A stretch of 64,000 nucleotides of DNA from Termitidicoccus mucosus. Lineage in GTDB: Bacteria; Verrucomicrobiota; Verrucomicrobiia; Opitutales; Opitutaceae. The translations under genes were made by a program, and so were the position numbers. Below, in pieces: positions 26,516 to 35,621 of the stretch. The stretch spans positions 4,526,001 through 4,590,000 of the forward strand of contig NZ_CP109796.1 of NCBI RefSeq assembly GCF_038725785.1. Direction: 5' to 3'. The notes under the pieces were generated by a model. That model saw only the letters and a program-made list of their open reading frames with translations. It had not been told where the DNA came from and made no database searches. Numbering within the stretch: the first letter of the stretch is position 1; each line of letters opens with the position of its first letter.

Positions 26516-28252
26516 ATGACCCAAAACTGGATCGAATACGCCGTCATCGTCGCCTATCTGGTGCTGATGATCGCCATCGGAATCGTCTTCAAGAATTTCA
26601 GCAAGAGCTCCGGCGATTATTTTCGCGGCAACTCGCGGGGCACATGGTGGATCGTGGGCATGAGCTCGTTCATGGCGGGCATCAGCGCGAACACCTTCAC
26701 GGGCAACGGCGGCCTGGCCTTCGAGGCGGGCTGGAGCATTTTGTTTATATATCTCGCCAACTGCATTGGGTTCGGCTTTCACGTGTTTTTCCTCGCACCG
26801 TGGTTCCGCCAGTTTCGCGCCACCACGTTTCCCGAGGTGCTGCGCGCCCGCTTCGGCCCGATGACGCAGCAGGTTTACGCCTACGTGTGGACGCCCGTGT
26901 TTCTTCTGACCGCGGCGGTCTGGCTGCTCGGGCTGGCCGTTTACGCGTCCACGACCTTCGGCCTGCCCATCGACCTCGTCATACCGGTGCTCGGGCTGGT
27001 GGTGTTGTTTTATTCCACGACCGGCGGAAAATGGGCGGTGATGGCGGCGGACTTTGTCCAGGGGCTCATCATGATGGGCATGACCATTCTCATCGCCATC
27101 CTCTGCCTCGTGCACTTCGGCGGTTTCGGCGGCCTGCTCGACGCGATAACCCACGCCGGTCTCACCGGGCAATTCGCGTTGGTAAAACCCGGCGATGCTT
27201 TTCCGGGGCAGACTTATACTTGGGAGTGGGCCCTCGCCATCGGCACGATACAAATCGTCAGCCTCTGTTCGCTGCAATCGGGCGCGAAATATTTTGCCGT
27301 GAAGGACGGCCGCGAGGCGCGCCGCGCCGCGTTGCTCACGCTGGTGCTGATGGCCGCCGGCACGCTGCTCTGGTTCATCCCGCCGGTCACTGGCCGGCTT
27401 TTGTTCGCCGAGGAAATCCTCGCCTCGGGCATGCCCAAGCCCGTCGAGGCCGCGTTTGCCGTGGTCAGCTCGAAATTTCTCCCCGTCGGCCTGATCGGCA
27501 TGATGGTAGTGGCGATGTTCTCCGCCACGATGAGCTCGATGGATGCCGGCTTGAACGGCAACGCGGCCATGTTTGTGAAGGACATGATGCCCGCGTTCTG
27601 CCGCCTCCTGCGCCGCCCGCCGCTGGGCGAGACCGCGCAGCTTTGGCTGGGGCGCGTGGTCACCATAATATTCGGTGTTTTGATCATCGTGCTCGCGCTT
27701 TACATGTCGCGCCTCAAGGACGGGCACGGCGTGTTTGAAATCGCCCTGAAAATATCGGCCGTGCTTGTCATGCCCATGACGCTGCCGCTGCTGTTGTGCC
27801 TGTTTATAAAAAAGGTGCCGCACTGGTCCGCGGTGTTTTCCGCCGCCGCGACGATCATTCCCTCGTCGTTCTCGACCTTCTCCAGCTCGGACTACTGGAA
27901 CCTCCAGCATACGGTGTTTTGGGTGCTCATCACCGGCACGGTCGCATTTTTGCTGACGATGTTTTTTTGGAACACGAGTGACGACGCCTACAAAAAGCAG
28001 GTCGCCGGCTTTTTTGAGAAAATGCACCGCCCCGTGAACTTCGCCACCGAGGTGGGCGAGGGCAACGACGGGCGGCAGCTGATGGTCATGGGCCGCTTCA
28101 CGCTGGCGATCGCTGTTTTCACCGCGCTGTTGCTGGCTGTGCCGAATCCCGCCTCCGGCCGCGCCAGCATCGCCGCCCTTGCCGCGGTGCTCGGCGCCGT
28201 CGGCGTCCTGCTCGTTTGCGCTGGACGAAGGAGGCACAGGGCAAACAATTAG
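26516..28252 (+). CDS. Sodium:solute symporter (SSS family)
   Basis: Inner-membrane importer of 578 residues with about 13-14 hydrophobic segments, coupling sodium entry to solute uptake. The N-terminus (YAVIVAYLVLMIAIGIVF, then SKSSGDYFRGNSRGTWW) and the segment FSATMSSMDAGLN are typical of SSS sugar or sugar-acid transporters. Its position between lyase and rhamnosidase-like genes indicates it carries the mono- or disaccharides released in the periplasm. The C-terminus ends with a last hydrophobic helix and an Arg-rich tail. Confidence 0.92.
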   Translation: MTQNWIEYAVIVAYLVLMIAIGIVFKNFSKSSGDYFRGNSRGTWWIVGMSSFMAGISANTFTGNGGLAFEAGWSILFIYLANCIGFGFHVFFLAPWFRQFRATTFPEVLRARFGPMTQQVYAYVWTPVFLLTAAVWLLGLAVYASTTFGLPIDLVIPVLGLVVLFYSTTGGKWAVMAADFVQGLIMMGMTILIAILCLVHFGGFGGLLDAITHAGLTGQFALVKPGDAFPGQTYTWEWALAIGTIQIVSLCSLQSGAKYFAVKDGREARRAALLTLVLMAAGTLLWFIPPVTGRLLFAEEILASGMPKPVEAAFAVVSSKFLPVGLIGMMVVAMFSATMSSMDAGLNGNAAMFVKDMMPAFCRLLRRPPLGETAQLWLGRVVTIIFGVLIIVLALYMSRLKDGHGVFEIALKISAVLVMPMTLPLLLCLFIKKVPHWSAVFSAAATIIPSSFSTFSSSDYWNLQHTVFWVLITGTVAFLLTMFFWNTSDDAYKKQVAGFFEKMHRPVNFATEVGEGNDGRQLMVMGRFTLAIAVFTALLLAVPNPASGRASIAALAAVLGAVGVLLVCAGRRRHRANN

Positions 28253-28276
28253 GCCCCCTCCGGTTTGCCATGCGCC

Positions 28277-30676
28277 ATGGCTGCCGGGGCCGCACCCATG
28301 CGTAATATGAAAAAACAACCCGACTCAGGAAAAACTCCCGTTCCGCCTGTTTTGAAACAGGCGCAATGGATATGGCCCGATGACCAGTTCTGGGACATGC
28401 ATCACTGTTTCGCGCTGTTCCGAAAAACCTTCGATCTCAAGGCAAAACCCCGCGATGCAATTCTTTATATAACAGCCGACCAATCCTACCGGCTTTACAT
28501 AAACGGGGAATACATCACGCGCGGCCCGGCCCGCGGCTTCCAGTCGCGCTGGCCCTATGATGCGATTGATGTTTCTAGGCATCTGAAAAAAGGCCGCAAT
28601 CTCATCGCCATCCGCGCCTACAACCCCGGCACGGGCAATTTCCAGTATGTATTTCAAGGTCGTGCCGGCTTGCTCGCCGCGCTGGACGCCGGCAAAACGC
28701 AAATCGTCACGGACGCCACCTGGCTCGGCCGCCGCCAGCCCGGCATCCGCCGCGACAGCGCTCCCGGCAGCATGCAACTGTTCGCGCAGGAGCACATCGA
28801 CCTGCGTGCCGAGCCGCCGGACTGGTTCGCCGTGAACCACGAGTGCGATGCCTCATGGAAAGCTCCCTCGTGCAGTGCGACATGGCACGACATGCCTTGG
28901 GCGGATCTGGAGCCGCGGGGCATCCCGCAGCTTGCCGAAAAATGGTGGCCCGCCGCCGCCGTCATCGGCGCGCAAACAGGAATGGATTCGCGTGATTATA
29001 TGAATATCCGCGACGTCGCGTGTTTTAGATATGAGGCCGGGTTCGCCTTTCTGCCCGCGACCGGTTCCGCCGACAGAATTTCCGTCCCCGCGCTGGCTGA
29101 AAACCAATTTGCCAGTTACTTGATTGATTTCGGGAAAACCGTTGTGGGCTGTCCCGCCATATCAATTCCGGGCTGTGCGGGCGGCGAAGCCATCGACACG
29201 CTTCACTTCGAGACCATCGGTGAAAATCTCTCGCCCGATTATATCCCTGACAAACACTGCCGCATGGCCTTTGGCGGGCGCGTCATCTGCCGCGCCGGCG
29301 ACAACACGCACGAGTTTTGTCACGCGCTCGGTTTTCGCTATATGATTGTCACCGTGCGCAATTCCCCCCGTCCGCTCACGGTGAATGTCGTGTTGCGCTG
29401 GCAGGGGTATCCGCTCGGGAAAGCCGGGCATTTCTCCTGCGATGACGATGCGCTGAACAAAATCTGGGATGCCTGCGCGTGGACGCAGCAATGCTGCTCG
29501 CTCGACGCCTATGTGGACACCCCGTGGCGCGAGCAGGCCCAGTGGTGGGGCGACGCGCGCGTGCAGTCGTGGAACACGTTTCACCTTTGCGGCGACGCCC
29601 GCCTGCTGCGCCGCGGCATCGCGCAAATCGCCGGCCAGGCCACGCCCGAGGGTGTCACCTACGGGCACGCCCCCACCATCGCGCATAGCTGCATCCTGCC
29701 CGATTTCACGCTCATCTGGTTTCTCACCCTTTGGGATTATTACTGGCAGACCGGCTCGGCCGAGCCTTTTGAAACGCACCTCGATGCCGTGGAGCGCGCC
29801 CTCGGTTATTTTGAGAAATACAGCGACAAAAAAACCGGCCTTGTCGGTTACGACGAGCGTTTCTGGCTGTTTCTGGACTGGACGGAACTGCACAGGGAAG
29901 GATTCCCGAGTGTGTATAACCTGTGGCTTCTCATCGCGCTTGAGCGCCTCGCGCTCCTTGCCGAAAAAACCCGGAACAAGGCGAAAGCCCTGGCGCTCTC
30001 CAAATGGGCGGCCAAAATCAGAAAATCCCTCTCCCGCCTCGTCACGACCGACGGGCAGATGCGTGATGGCTTCACCGTCGCCGGCAAAATTGTCACGAAT
30101 GCGAGCCTGCATTCCCAAGTGCTCGGCTTGATTGCAGCCATTCCCGGTCTCGATGAAAAAACGATCCTTGAAAAACGCCTGCTGCCATACCTATGGGAGG
30201 ACAAGTGCGACAAGGCTGTTCCCTCCGCCTACTGGGTCACTTACATATTGTCATTTTTATCCGAACGCGGGCATGGACAGGGCGTGGTCGGTTTTATAAA
30301 ACGTCACTGGACGCGCATGGCGGAGCACGGCACGACCTGGGAAAACTTCGCGCCACGCCGCGCCGACGAAAGTTTTTCCCATGCCTGGTCCGCGCACCCG
30401 CTTTATCACCTGATGCAAACCTTGGGAGGCGTCCGCCAAGCTGCCCCCGCATGGAAATCCATAACCTACGCCCCGGTTTTCCACGGAACGCGTTGCGACA
30501 CGGCAATACCGACCCCGCGTGGTTTGATAAAAAGCAAGTGGCGCAAAACCGGAAATAAAATCCGAGTGGAGCTGGACTTGCCGCCGGGTGTGACCGCGCG
30601 CGTGTCGCTTTTCGGCGGCAAATCCCAAACCGTCAAGGGCCAGTGGCGCGCCCTTCTGCCCGCGGACCGGAAATAA
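28277..30676 (+). CDS. GH78-like alpha-L-rhamnosidase
   Basis: Probable inverting glycoside hydrolase of about 800 residues. The N-terminal beta-sandwich (QAQWIWPDDQFW, FRKTFDLKAKPRDAILYITADQSYRLYINGEYI) is the alpha-L-rhamnosidase N-terminal module. The central (alpha/alpha)6 barrel carries DAYVDTPWREQAQWWGDAR and LFLDWTEL, with acidic residues suitable for catalysis, and a C-terminal sandwich follows. The absence of a clear signal peptide suggests cytosolic action. The start is uncertain: ATG at 28277, 28298 or 28307, or TTG at 28265; all are close to the symporter stop. Last gene of the plus-strand run. Confidence 0.83.
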   Translation: MAAGAAPMRNMKKQPDSGKTPVPPVLKQAQWIWPDDQFWDMHHCFALFRKTFDLKAKPRDAILYITADQSYRLYINGEYITRGPARGFQSRWPYDAIDVSRHLKKGRNLIAIRAYNPGTGNFQYVFQGRAGLLAALDAGKTQIVTDATWLGRRQPGIRRDSAPGSMQLFAQEHIDLRAEPPDWFAVNHECDASWKAPSCSATWHDMPWADLEPRGIPQLAEKWWPAAAVIGAQTGMDSRDYMNIRDVACFRYEAGFAFLPATGSADRISVPALAENQFASYLIDFGKTVVGCPAISIPGCAGGEAIDTLHFETIGENLSPDYIPDKHCRMAFGGRVICRAGDNTHEFCHALGFRYMIVTVRNSPRPLTVNVVLRWQGYPLGKAGHFSCDDDALNKIWDACAWTQQCCSLDAYVDTPWREQAQWWGDARVQSWNTFHLCGDARLLRRGIAQIAGQATPEGVTYGHAPTIAHSCILPDFTLIWFLTLWDYYWQTGSAEPFETHLDAVERALGYFEKYSDKKTGLVGYDERFWLFLDWTELHREGFPSVYNLWLLIALERLALLAEKTRNKAKALALSKWAAKIRKSLSRLVTTDGQMRDGFTVAGKIVTNASLHSQVLGLIAAIPGLDEKTILEKRLLPYLWEDKCDKAVPSAYWVTYILSFLSERGHGQGVVGFIKRHWTRMAEHGTTWENFAPRRADESFSHAWSAHPLYHLMQTLGGVRQAAPAWKSITYAPVFHGTRCDTAIPTPRGLIKSKWRKTGNKIRVELDLPPGVTARVSLFGGKSQTVKGQWRALLPADRK

Positions 30677-30793
30677 TGATTTTAACTACAGGTGGACTCA
30701 AATGAAGGAGGAATTCCATTAAGGGAAATCTGTGTTTGTCTGTGTCCATCTGTGGTATAAATTTATTTCATGGTTAAGTTTTGATACCGGTTT

Positions 30794-32269
30794 TTATCCC
30801 AAAATCTTCACTAGCGGACGATCTTTTACCTGCAAATTGCGAATCACGATGTCGGTTCGCATCATGCAGCGGATGGCGATGTGGCCGTGGGTCAGCACCG
30901 GGCCGTTGTTGTCGAAGCCGTTGTCCGTGTAATCGATCACCGTCACGCCGTCAATCGCCCCGCGTATCCGCATGTCCTCCTGCAAGAATTCCAGCTTATA
31001 CCAGCGGTTCAACTCCCACCGGCGGTTCTCCACTTGGAACGCCACCGGCTTGAGCCAGGGGTTTTTTATCATGCCGTGCGAGACGAGATCGTTTCTGGTA
31101 TCAAGCATTTCCCGGTAGAACTCCCAGTGGTAATTGCGCACGTCCTCCCAGCATACCATGCTCATCGAGCCGTCGGAGCGCAGGAAATAGTCTTTCATAA
31201 AATCCTCGCCCTGCATCCCCGCGGCCTGCGCCATGAAGAGGCAGAGTCCGCCGTGCGAATTCAACTTGAATTCAAAGCTCGCGTATAAATCGCCTTCGAA
31301 CGTTTGCCGGCTCCACAAATACATGCGCGTGGGATCGGGCTTCACCAGATGGAAGCCATTGTAATATTCATCGAGTGTCGGCGTGACGACGCGGGTGCCC
31401 TCGGGCGTGACCGTCGTGCCCGTGACACCGCCTTGGTGGAAGAAGGCGAGCATGTCCTCGTCGCGGTTCATGGGCAGCGAAAGCGCGTCGCGCCAGCCCG
31501 CGCCGGGGGCGGGTTTCCATGCGAACGCCGGCAGGCCCGCGCCCTCGTAGGTTTTTTCGAGGAACGCCTGCGTGTCCTTGTTGACCACTTCCGGGCGGGA
31601 CAAAAAATCGGCGCGGATCTCCTCCGGTGCCGGGATTTTGTCATAGAAATTGATTTTCGCATAGGCCAGCGCGGGATTGCCGGCATAAAGCATCGGCGCG
31701 CACGGCTGCGTCACATGGGGTTGCGTCGCGGTTGTGTCCTGGATGGCGATGAGCACGCCGTTGGCGTAAACCGACACGGCGCCGCGCGACCGGTCCCAAG
31801 TCACGCACAAATGATACCAGTTGAGGCGACGCATCTCGAAATAATTGCTCGATGCGAAGGCAGCCTGACGGGGACGCCAGGCCATGTCGACAAACGATCC
31901 CCGGTGAAACTTTGTGATAAAGACGGGATGCCAGTAGGTATTATAAAACATGGCAAACTGCGCGGCGTCCACGTCGCCGGTGTTCTCGCGGTCGCTGAGG
32001 AGGGTGAAATTTGCAAAATGCGGGTTGGAGTGCGCATGCGCGGGATAATGGGTCGCGGGCGCGAGGTCCTGCAACGGCAGCACCCACATCGTCAGCGCGC
32101 CGCGGGTCTCGTTGACCGTGTGCCCGGGCAGGATGAAATGGTCGCGGACACCCGCGAGGTGCAGGGCGCTCATGCCCTGGTGCTCGATTCGGCGCCACGA
32201 GGCGCCCTGAATCAGGCGCGGGTCAAAGGCGCCGCCGCCGGGATTGTAGGAAAAAATGGGGTGTGTCAT
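30794..32269 (-). CDS. LamG-like plus DUF1961 (YesU-like) protein
   Basis: Protein of 491 residues with two jelly-roll regions and no signal peptide. Residues about 1-230 look like a concanavalin/LamG domain (LNWYHLCVTWDRSRGAVSVYANG). Residues about 270-491 look like DUF1961 (LWSRQTFEGDLYASFEFKL, then the C-terminal IAIRCMMRTDIVIRNLQV). The Bacillus member YesU belongs to a rhamnogalacturonan operon, which fits the neighbouring GH105 and GH78-type genes. It diverges from the TonB receptor gene, with the perfect regulatory dyad between them. Enzyme versus binding protein is unresolved. Confidence 0.75.
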   Translation of the reverse strand: MTHPIFSYNPGGGAFDPRLIQGASWRRIEHQGMSALHLAGVRDHFILPGHTVNETRGALTMWVLPLQDLAPATHYPAHAHSNPHFANFTLLSDRENTGDVDAAQFAMFYNTYWHPVFITKFHRGSFVDMAWRPRQAAFASSNYFEMRRLNWYHLCVTWDRSRGAVSVYANGVLIAIQDTTATQPHVTQPCAPMLYAGNPALAYAKINFYDKIPAPEEIRADFLSRPEVVNKDTQAFLEKTYEGAGLPAFAWKPAPGAGWRDALSLPMNRDEDMLAFFHQGGVTGTTVTPEGTRVVTPTLDEYYNGFHLVKPDPTRMYLWSRQTFEGDLYASFEFKLNSHGGLCLFMAQAAGMQGEDFMKDYFLRSDGSMSMVCWEDVRNYHWEFYREMLDTRNDLVSHGMIKNPWLKPVAFQVENRRWELNRWYKLEFLQEDMRIRGAIDGVTVIDYTDNGFDNNGPVLTHGHIAIRCMMRTDIVIRNLQVKDRPLVKILG

Positions 32270-32320
32270 CAGGCATATTGTAGCGCGCCCGCCGCGCCGG
32301 AGTGCAAAGAAAAACCGTTG

Positions 32321-32337
32321 TTTACTTAACGAGTAAA
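32321..32337. promoter_or_regulatory. Regulon dyad, copy 3 (perfect form)
   Basis: TTTACTTAACGAGTAAA has perfect 6-bp arms around a 5-base centre. It lies 52 bases before the minus-strand DUF1961 gene and 138 before the TonB receptor gene, so one site could control both. Related sites are at 17761 and 19116. Size and symmetry suit a LacI- or GntR-type regulator. Confidence 0.7.
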
Positions 32338-32474
32338 GTCGCGTCGCGCTTCAATTCTCGTCCGCGCAGGTGTTCAGTTATGGCGCGTCCGGCAAATATG
32401 CCCCATCTACTGCGCATGACCGCCACTCACCGCCACCTTTCACCCGCAACCAGTACCCTAACCATCCATATCCC

Positions 32475-35400
32475 ATGAGCTACTCGACACACGCAGGCTC
32501 CCGTAAAACCGGCCCCGTCAGCCTGGCCGCCAAATTCCTGTTGGTTGGATTCCTCCTCGCGCCATCCATCTCCGGCATGTTCGCCCAATCCGTGCCAGTT
32601 CAGGCTTCGGCTTCCGAGGAGCAGGACGCTTCCCGCCGGATCCCTGTCACCACCACTCCGGCATCGGTGGCCGATGAAAACAAGGAGGAGGAGATCGTGG
32701 AGTTGTCTCCGTTCGTCGTCAGGGACGACGGCAGCCGGGGTTACGCCGCGCAGGAATCCCTTTCCGGCACACGCCTCAAGACCGACCTCAAGGACATCGG
32801 CTCGTCCATCACCGAGATGACAGTTGATTTTCTGAAGGACATCGGCGCCACCAGTTTTCTCGACGCCGTTTCCTACGCGCCCGGCACCACCCAGTATGCC
32901 GAGATGAACGACCGCGAGGGCAACCGCTCCGTGCAGGGCATTTATTATATGATTCGCGGAATGCGCACGACCAACGTCGCGCGGGATTTCTTCCGCACCG
33001 ACCTTCCCCTGGACATGTATAACACCGAGCGGCTTTCCCTCGCGCGCGGCGCCAATTCCGTGCTTTACGGCATCTCCGATCCCACCGGCGTCACTTTCAC
33101 CTCGCTGGCCAAGCCGAACATGCAGCGCGACCGGATTTCCGCCTCGGGCGACTGGGCGAGCTACGGCACCTACCGTATTACCCTGGACGCTAATGCCACC
33201 GGAAAAATTCGTCTTGGGCGCACGGAAATGCCCGTCGCCATCCGGTTCATCGGGTTTAATGAGGAACGTCCCAAGGTGCTAAAACCCGACGAACAAAAAC
33301 AAACCCGCCTCTACCTGACGGCTGCAATCCAGCCTTGGAAGGGTGCCACCTTCCGTGCCAATTACGAGGATATCACGCTTGACCAAACCGGTGGTCGCAT
33401 GTTCGCGCCCTATGACGGTATCACCGCGTGGAGGGAACGCGGCGGCACGTATGTTGACTACAGCGGCCCCTACACCGTGCCCCGCGATGCTCCCCCCGGG
33501 CACTATCCGCTCCTGAATAATGATACCAATCAATTGGAGCATATGCCCGGGCAAGTGTATGCGATGGGCGGGGGCACCTTTGTGGTGACGAACCCCGGCA
33601 ATCAATATGCGTTCAATTCCTACGCCATGGGCAGGCCGGTTTACGCAGAGGCGCCGGACGGGGCCGATGGCAGGATAAGCCTCACCGACTATTCGCTTTA
33701 CCCCGCCGACAAGGTGAATTGGTTCGGCCTGAACAATTCGATGGCCAACCAGCGGGGCCACATCTCCACCATCGTGTTTGAGCAGATGATTGGCAGGGAC
33801 CTTGCCTTGGAAGTGGGGTATTCCAATGAAAAATCGGGAACTGACCAGGTCACGCCGTCAAGCGGCTCATATTATTTGTTTGTGGATGTGAATAAATTTC
33901 TGCCCGACGGCTCGCCCAACCCCTACGTCGGCGTCCCTTACATGGACTATGCCCGCAGGGAACAAACTGGCTTTACCACGAGCAAGGATTATCGCGCGAC
34001 GCTTACCTACACGCTGGATTTTCAAAAGAGAAAAACACGCTTGGGCAGGATGCTGGGGCGGCACCGGTTTGTCGCCCTGGCGGAACGTTATATCCATACC
34101 CAGTCCCTTGACCGCCCATATGAATATAATGACACGCCGATTGACGGTATCGCGTCGCGCGTGGCCAGCACCAATATCGTAACCCGGCGCACCTATTTCG
34201 GAGGTCCCGGAGCCGCGCCTTACTTGACGGATTCCAGCGTGGGGCTCGAAAATATTCCACAAATCCCAAGCACGGTTGTGGGGCCGGGCACCAACGGACG
34301 CCTGACCACCGTGATGCTGCGCGGAGCCGAAACCTCCGTTCGCAACAAGAACAACATTGATTCCGGCCTGCTGGCGATGCAGAGCTTCATGTTCAATGAG
34401 CATCTCGTGTTCACCGGTGGATTGCGGTGGGACTCCGTGGACGTATGGAACGCCCCGGCGTGGAGATATAGCAATGGTGAGTATGCCTCGGCCGCTGAAA
34501 TGGTTTTGCCTGGCACGCCGCACTCCGCAAGCGGTCGGACCGGCACCCTCGGGCTGACCTACCATATTAACCGCTGGCTTTCCCTGAGCTGGAACCGGGC
34601 CGAGAGCTACAACCCGCCGGGTGGCAACTCGCTCACCGTGTTCAAGACTTTCGTGCCCGAGAGCAATGGCAAAAGTGAGGAGATCGGAATCAAGTTCCGC
34701 CTTATGGGAGACCGCATCACGGGAAGCCTGAATTATTTCCAGGCCCAGCGCCTTAACGAGGCGGACCAAGGCCTGCGCGGCTCAAACGACCAGCGCATCA
34801 ATGCCATTTGGGATGCCATCTGGAATCGGGACAATCCCGCCGGCATTCCCGATGCGTCGCCTATGAAGCTGACAGGCTGGTATGACACCCGGGATTACCG
34901 GACGCAGGGGTATGAATTTCAAGTTGTGGCCAATCCCACGAACTCCCTGCGCATCAGTGCCAACGTCACCCAGTTGAAAACGGTGCAGGAAAACTTGATG
35001 CCATTCACCCAGGCGTATCTTGCGCAATACAAGGACTACTGGATGGCATCCGAGAACCAGGGACTGGAACATACTGTGGGCACCGACCAAACCCTGTATC
35101 CAGTCAGTTATATTGTTGGCACCATTGAAAGAAGCGTCGCCTTGAATCTCTGCCAGGAGGGCATGTCGGCCCTAAACCTGAACGAATGGGCGGCGAATTT
35201 TGTGGGCAATTATTCCGTGCAACGGGGCCCGCTCAAGGGATTCGGCTTCGGCGTGGCACAGCAATGGCGCAACGCCCCGCTGCTGTCCTACCGGTATCGC
35301 ACGGATGAGTATGGAAATCCCGAATACGTGCCGGGTACCGAGCCAGGCAATCCGACCAACGCCGTTGCCATTCGTCTCTACGATCTCGACCGTCCAATTT

Positions 35401-35621
35401 ACGGCACCGACTGGTGGAGCACCAACATCTGGTTCAGTTACGATCGCATGATATTTAACCGGAAAGTGCGCTGGCTGTTGCGACTTTCCATCAACAATCT
35501 TTTCGACAAGCGCACCTACGTGAGCGAGAGCTTTAATAATTCTCGTGGCGAGAATCAGGTCTCACGCTATCGTTTCCTGACCCCGCGCAATTTCATGCTG
35601 ACCTCCACGTTTCAATATTAA
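32475..35621 (+). CDS. TonB-dependent outer-membrane receptor
   Basis: Outer-membrane importer of 1048 residues from the ATG at 32475. A signal peptide (MSYSTHAGSRKTGPVSLAAKF then a hydrophobic core ending near MFAQ) is followed by a TonB-box-like EIVELSPFVV at about 73-82, a sequence characteristic of Opitutaceae receptors. Then come a plug domain (IGSSITEMTVDFLKDIG, LSLARGANSVLYG) and a long 22-strand-type barrel ending in an aromatic residue. There is no SusD homologue next to it, which is normal for Verrucomicrobiota. The final base of its TAA is the A of the GH105-type start codon, so uptake and hydrolysis are cotranslated. It probably imports oligosaccharides made by the lyase. Confidence 0.93.
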   Translation: MSYSTHAGSRKTGPVSLAAKFLLVGFLLAPSISGMFAQSVPVQASASEEQDASRRIPVTTTPASVADENKEEEIVELSPFVVRDDGSRGYAAQESLSGTRLKTDLKDIGSSITEMTVDFLKDIGATSFLDAVSYAPGTTQYAEMNDREGNRSVQGIYYMIRGMRTTNVARDFFRTDLPLDMYNTERLSLARGANSVLYGISDPTGVTFTSLAKPNMQRDRISASGDWASYGTYRITLDANATGKIRLGRTEMPVAIRFIGFNEERPKVLKPDEQKQTRLYLTAAIQPWKGATFRANYEDITLDQTGGRMFAPYDGITAWRERGGTYVDYSGPYTVPRDAPPGHYPLLNNDTNQLEHMPGQVYAMGGGTFVVTNPGNQYAFNSYAMGRPVYAEAPDGADGRISLTDYSLYPADKVNWFGLNNSMANQRGHISTIVFEQMIGRDLALEVGYSNEKSGTDQVTPSSGSYYLFVDVNKFLPDGSPNPYVGVPYMDYARREQTGFTTSKDYRATLTYTLDFQKRKTRLGRMLGRHRFVALAERYIHTQSLDRPYEYNDTPIDGIASRVASTNIVTRRTYFGGPGAAPYLTDSSVGLENIPQIPSTVVGPGTNGRLTTVMLRGAETSVRNKNNIDSGLLAMQSFMFNEHLVFTGGLRWDSVDVWNAPAWRYSNGEYASAAEMVLPGTPHSASGRTGTLGLTYHINRWLSLSWNRAESYNPPGGNSLTVFKTFVPESNGKSEEIGIKFRLMGDRITGSLNYFQAQRLNEADQGLRGSNDQRINAIWDAIWNRDNPAGIPDASPMKLTGWYDTRDYRTQGYEFQVVANPTNSLRISANVTQLKTVQENLMPFTQAYLAQYKDYWMASENQGLEHTVGTDQTLYPVSYIVGTIERSVALNLCQEGMSALNLNEWAANFVGNYSVQRGPLKGFGFGVAQQWRNAPLLSYRYRTDEYGNPEYVPGTEPGNPTNAVAIRLYDLDRPIYGTDWWSTNIWFSYDRMIFNRKVRWLLRLSINNLFDKRTYVSESFNNSRGENQVSRYRFLTPRNFMLTSTFQY

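Noticed and set aside
24382-28318. Two long minus-strand frames (721 and 618 codons) opposite the lyase and symporter
   Set aside because: They have His/Arg/Gly-rich composition and lack motifs. They arise from codon bias on the plus strand, where signal peptide, toroid and transmembrane helices are evident.
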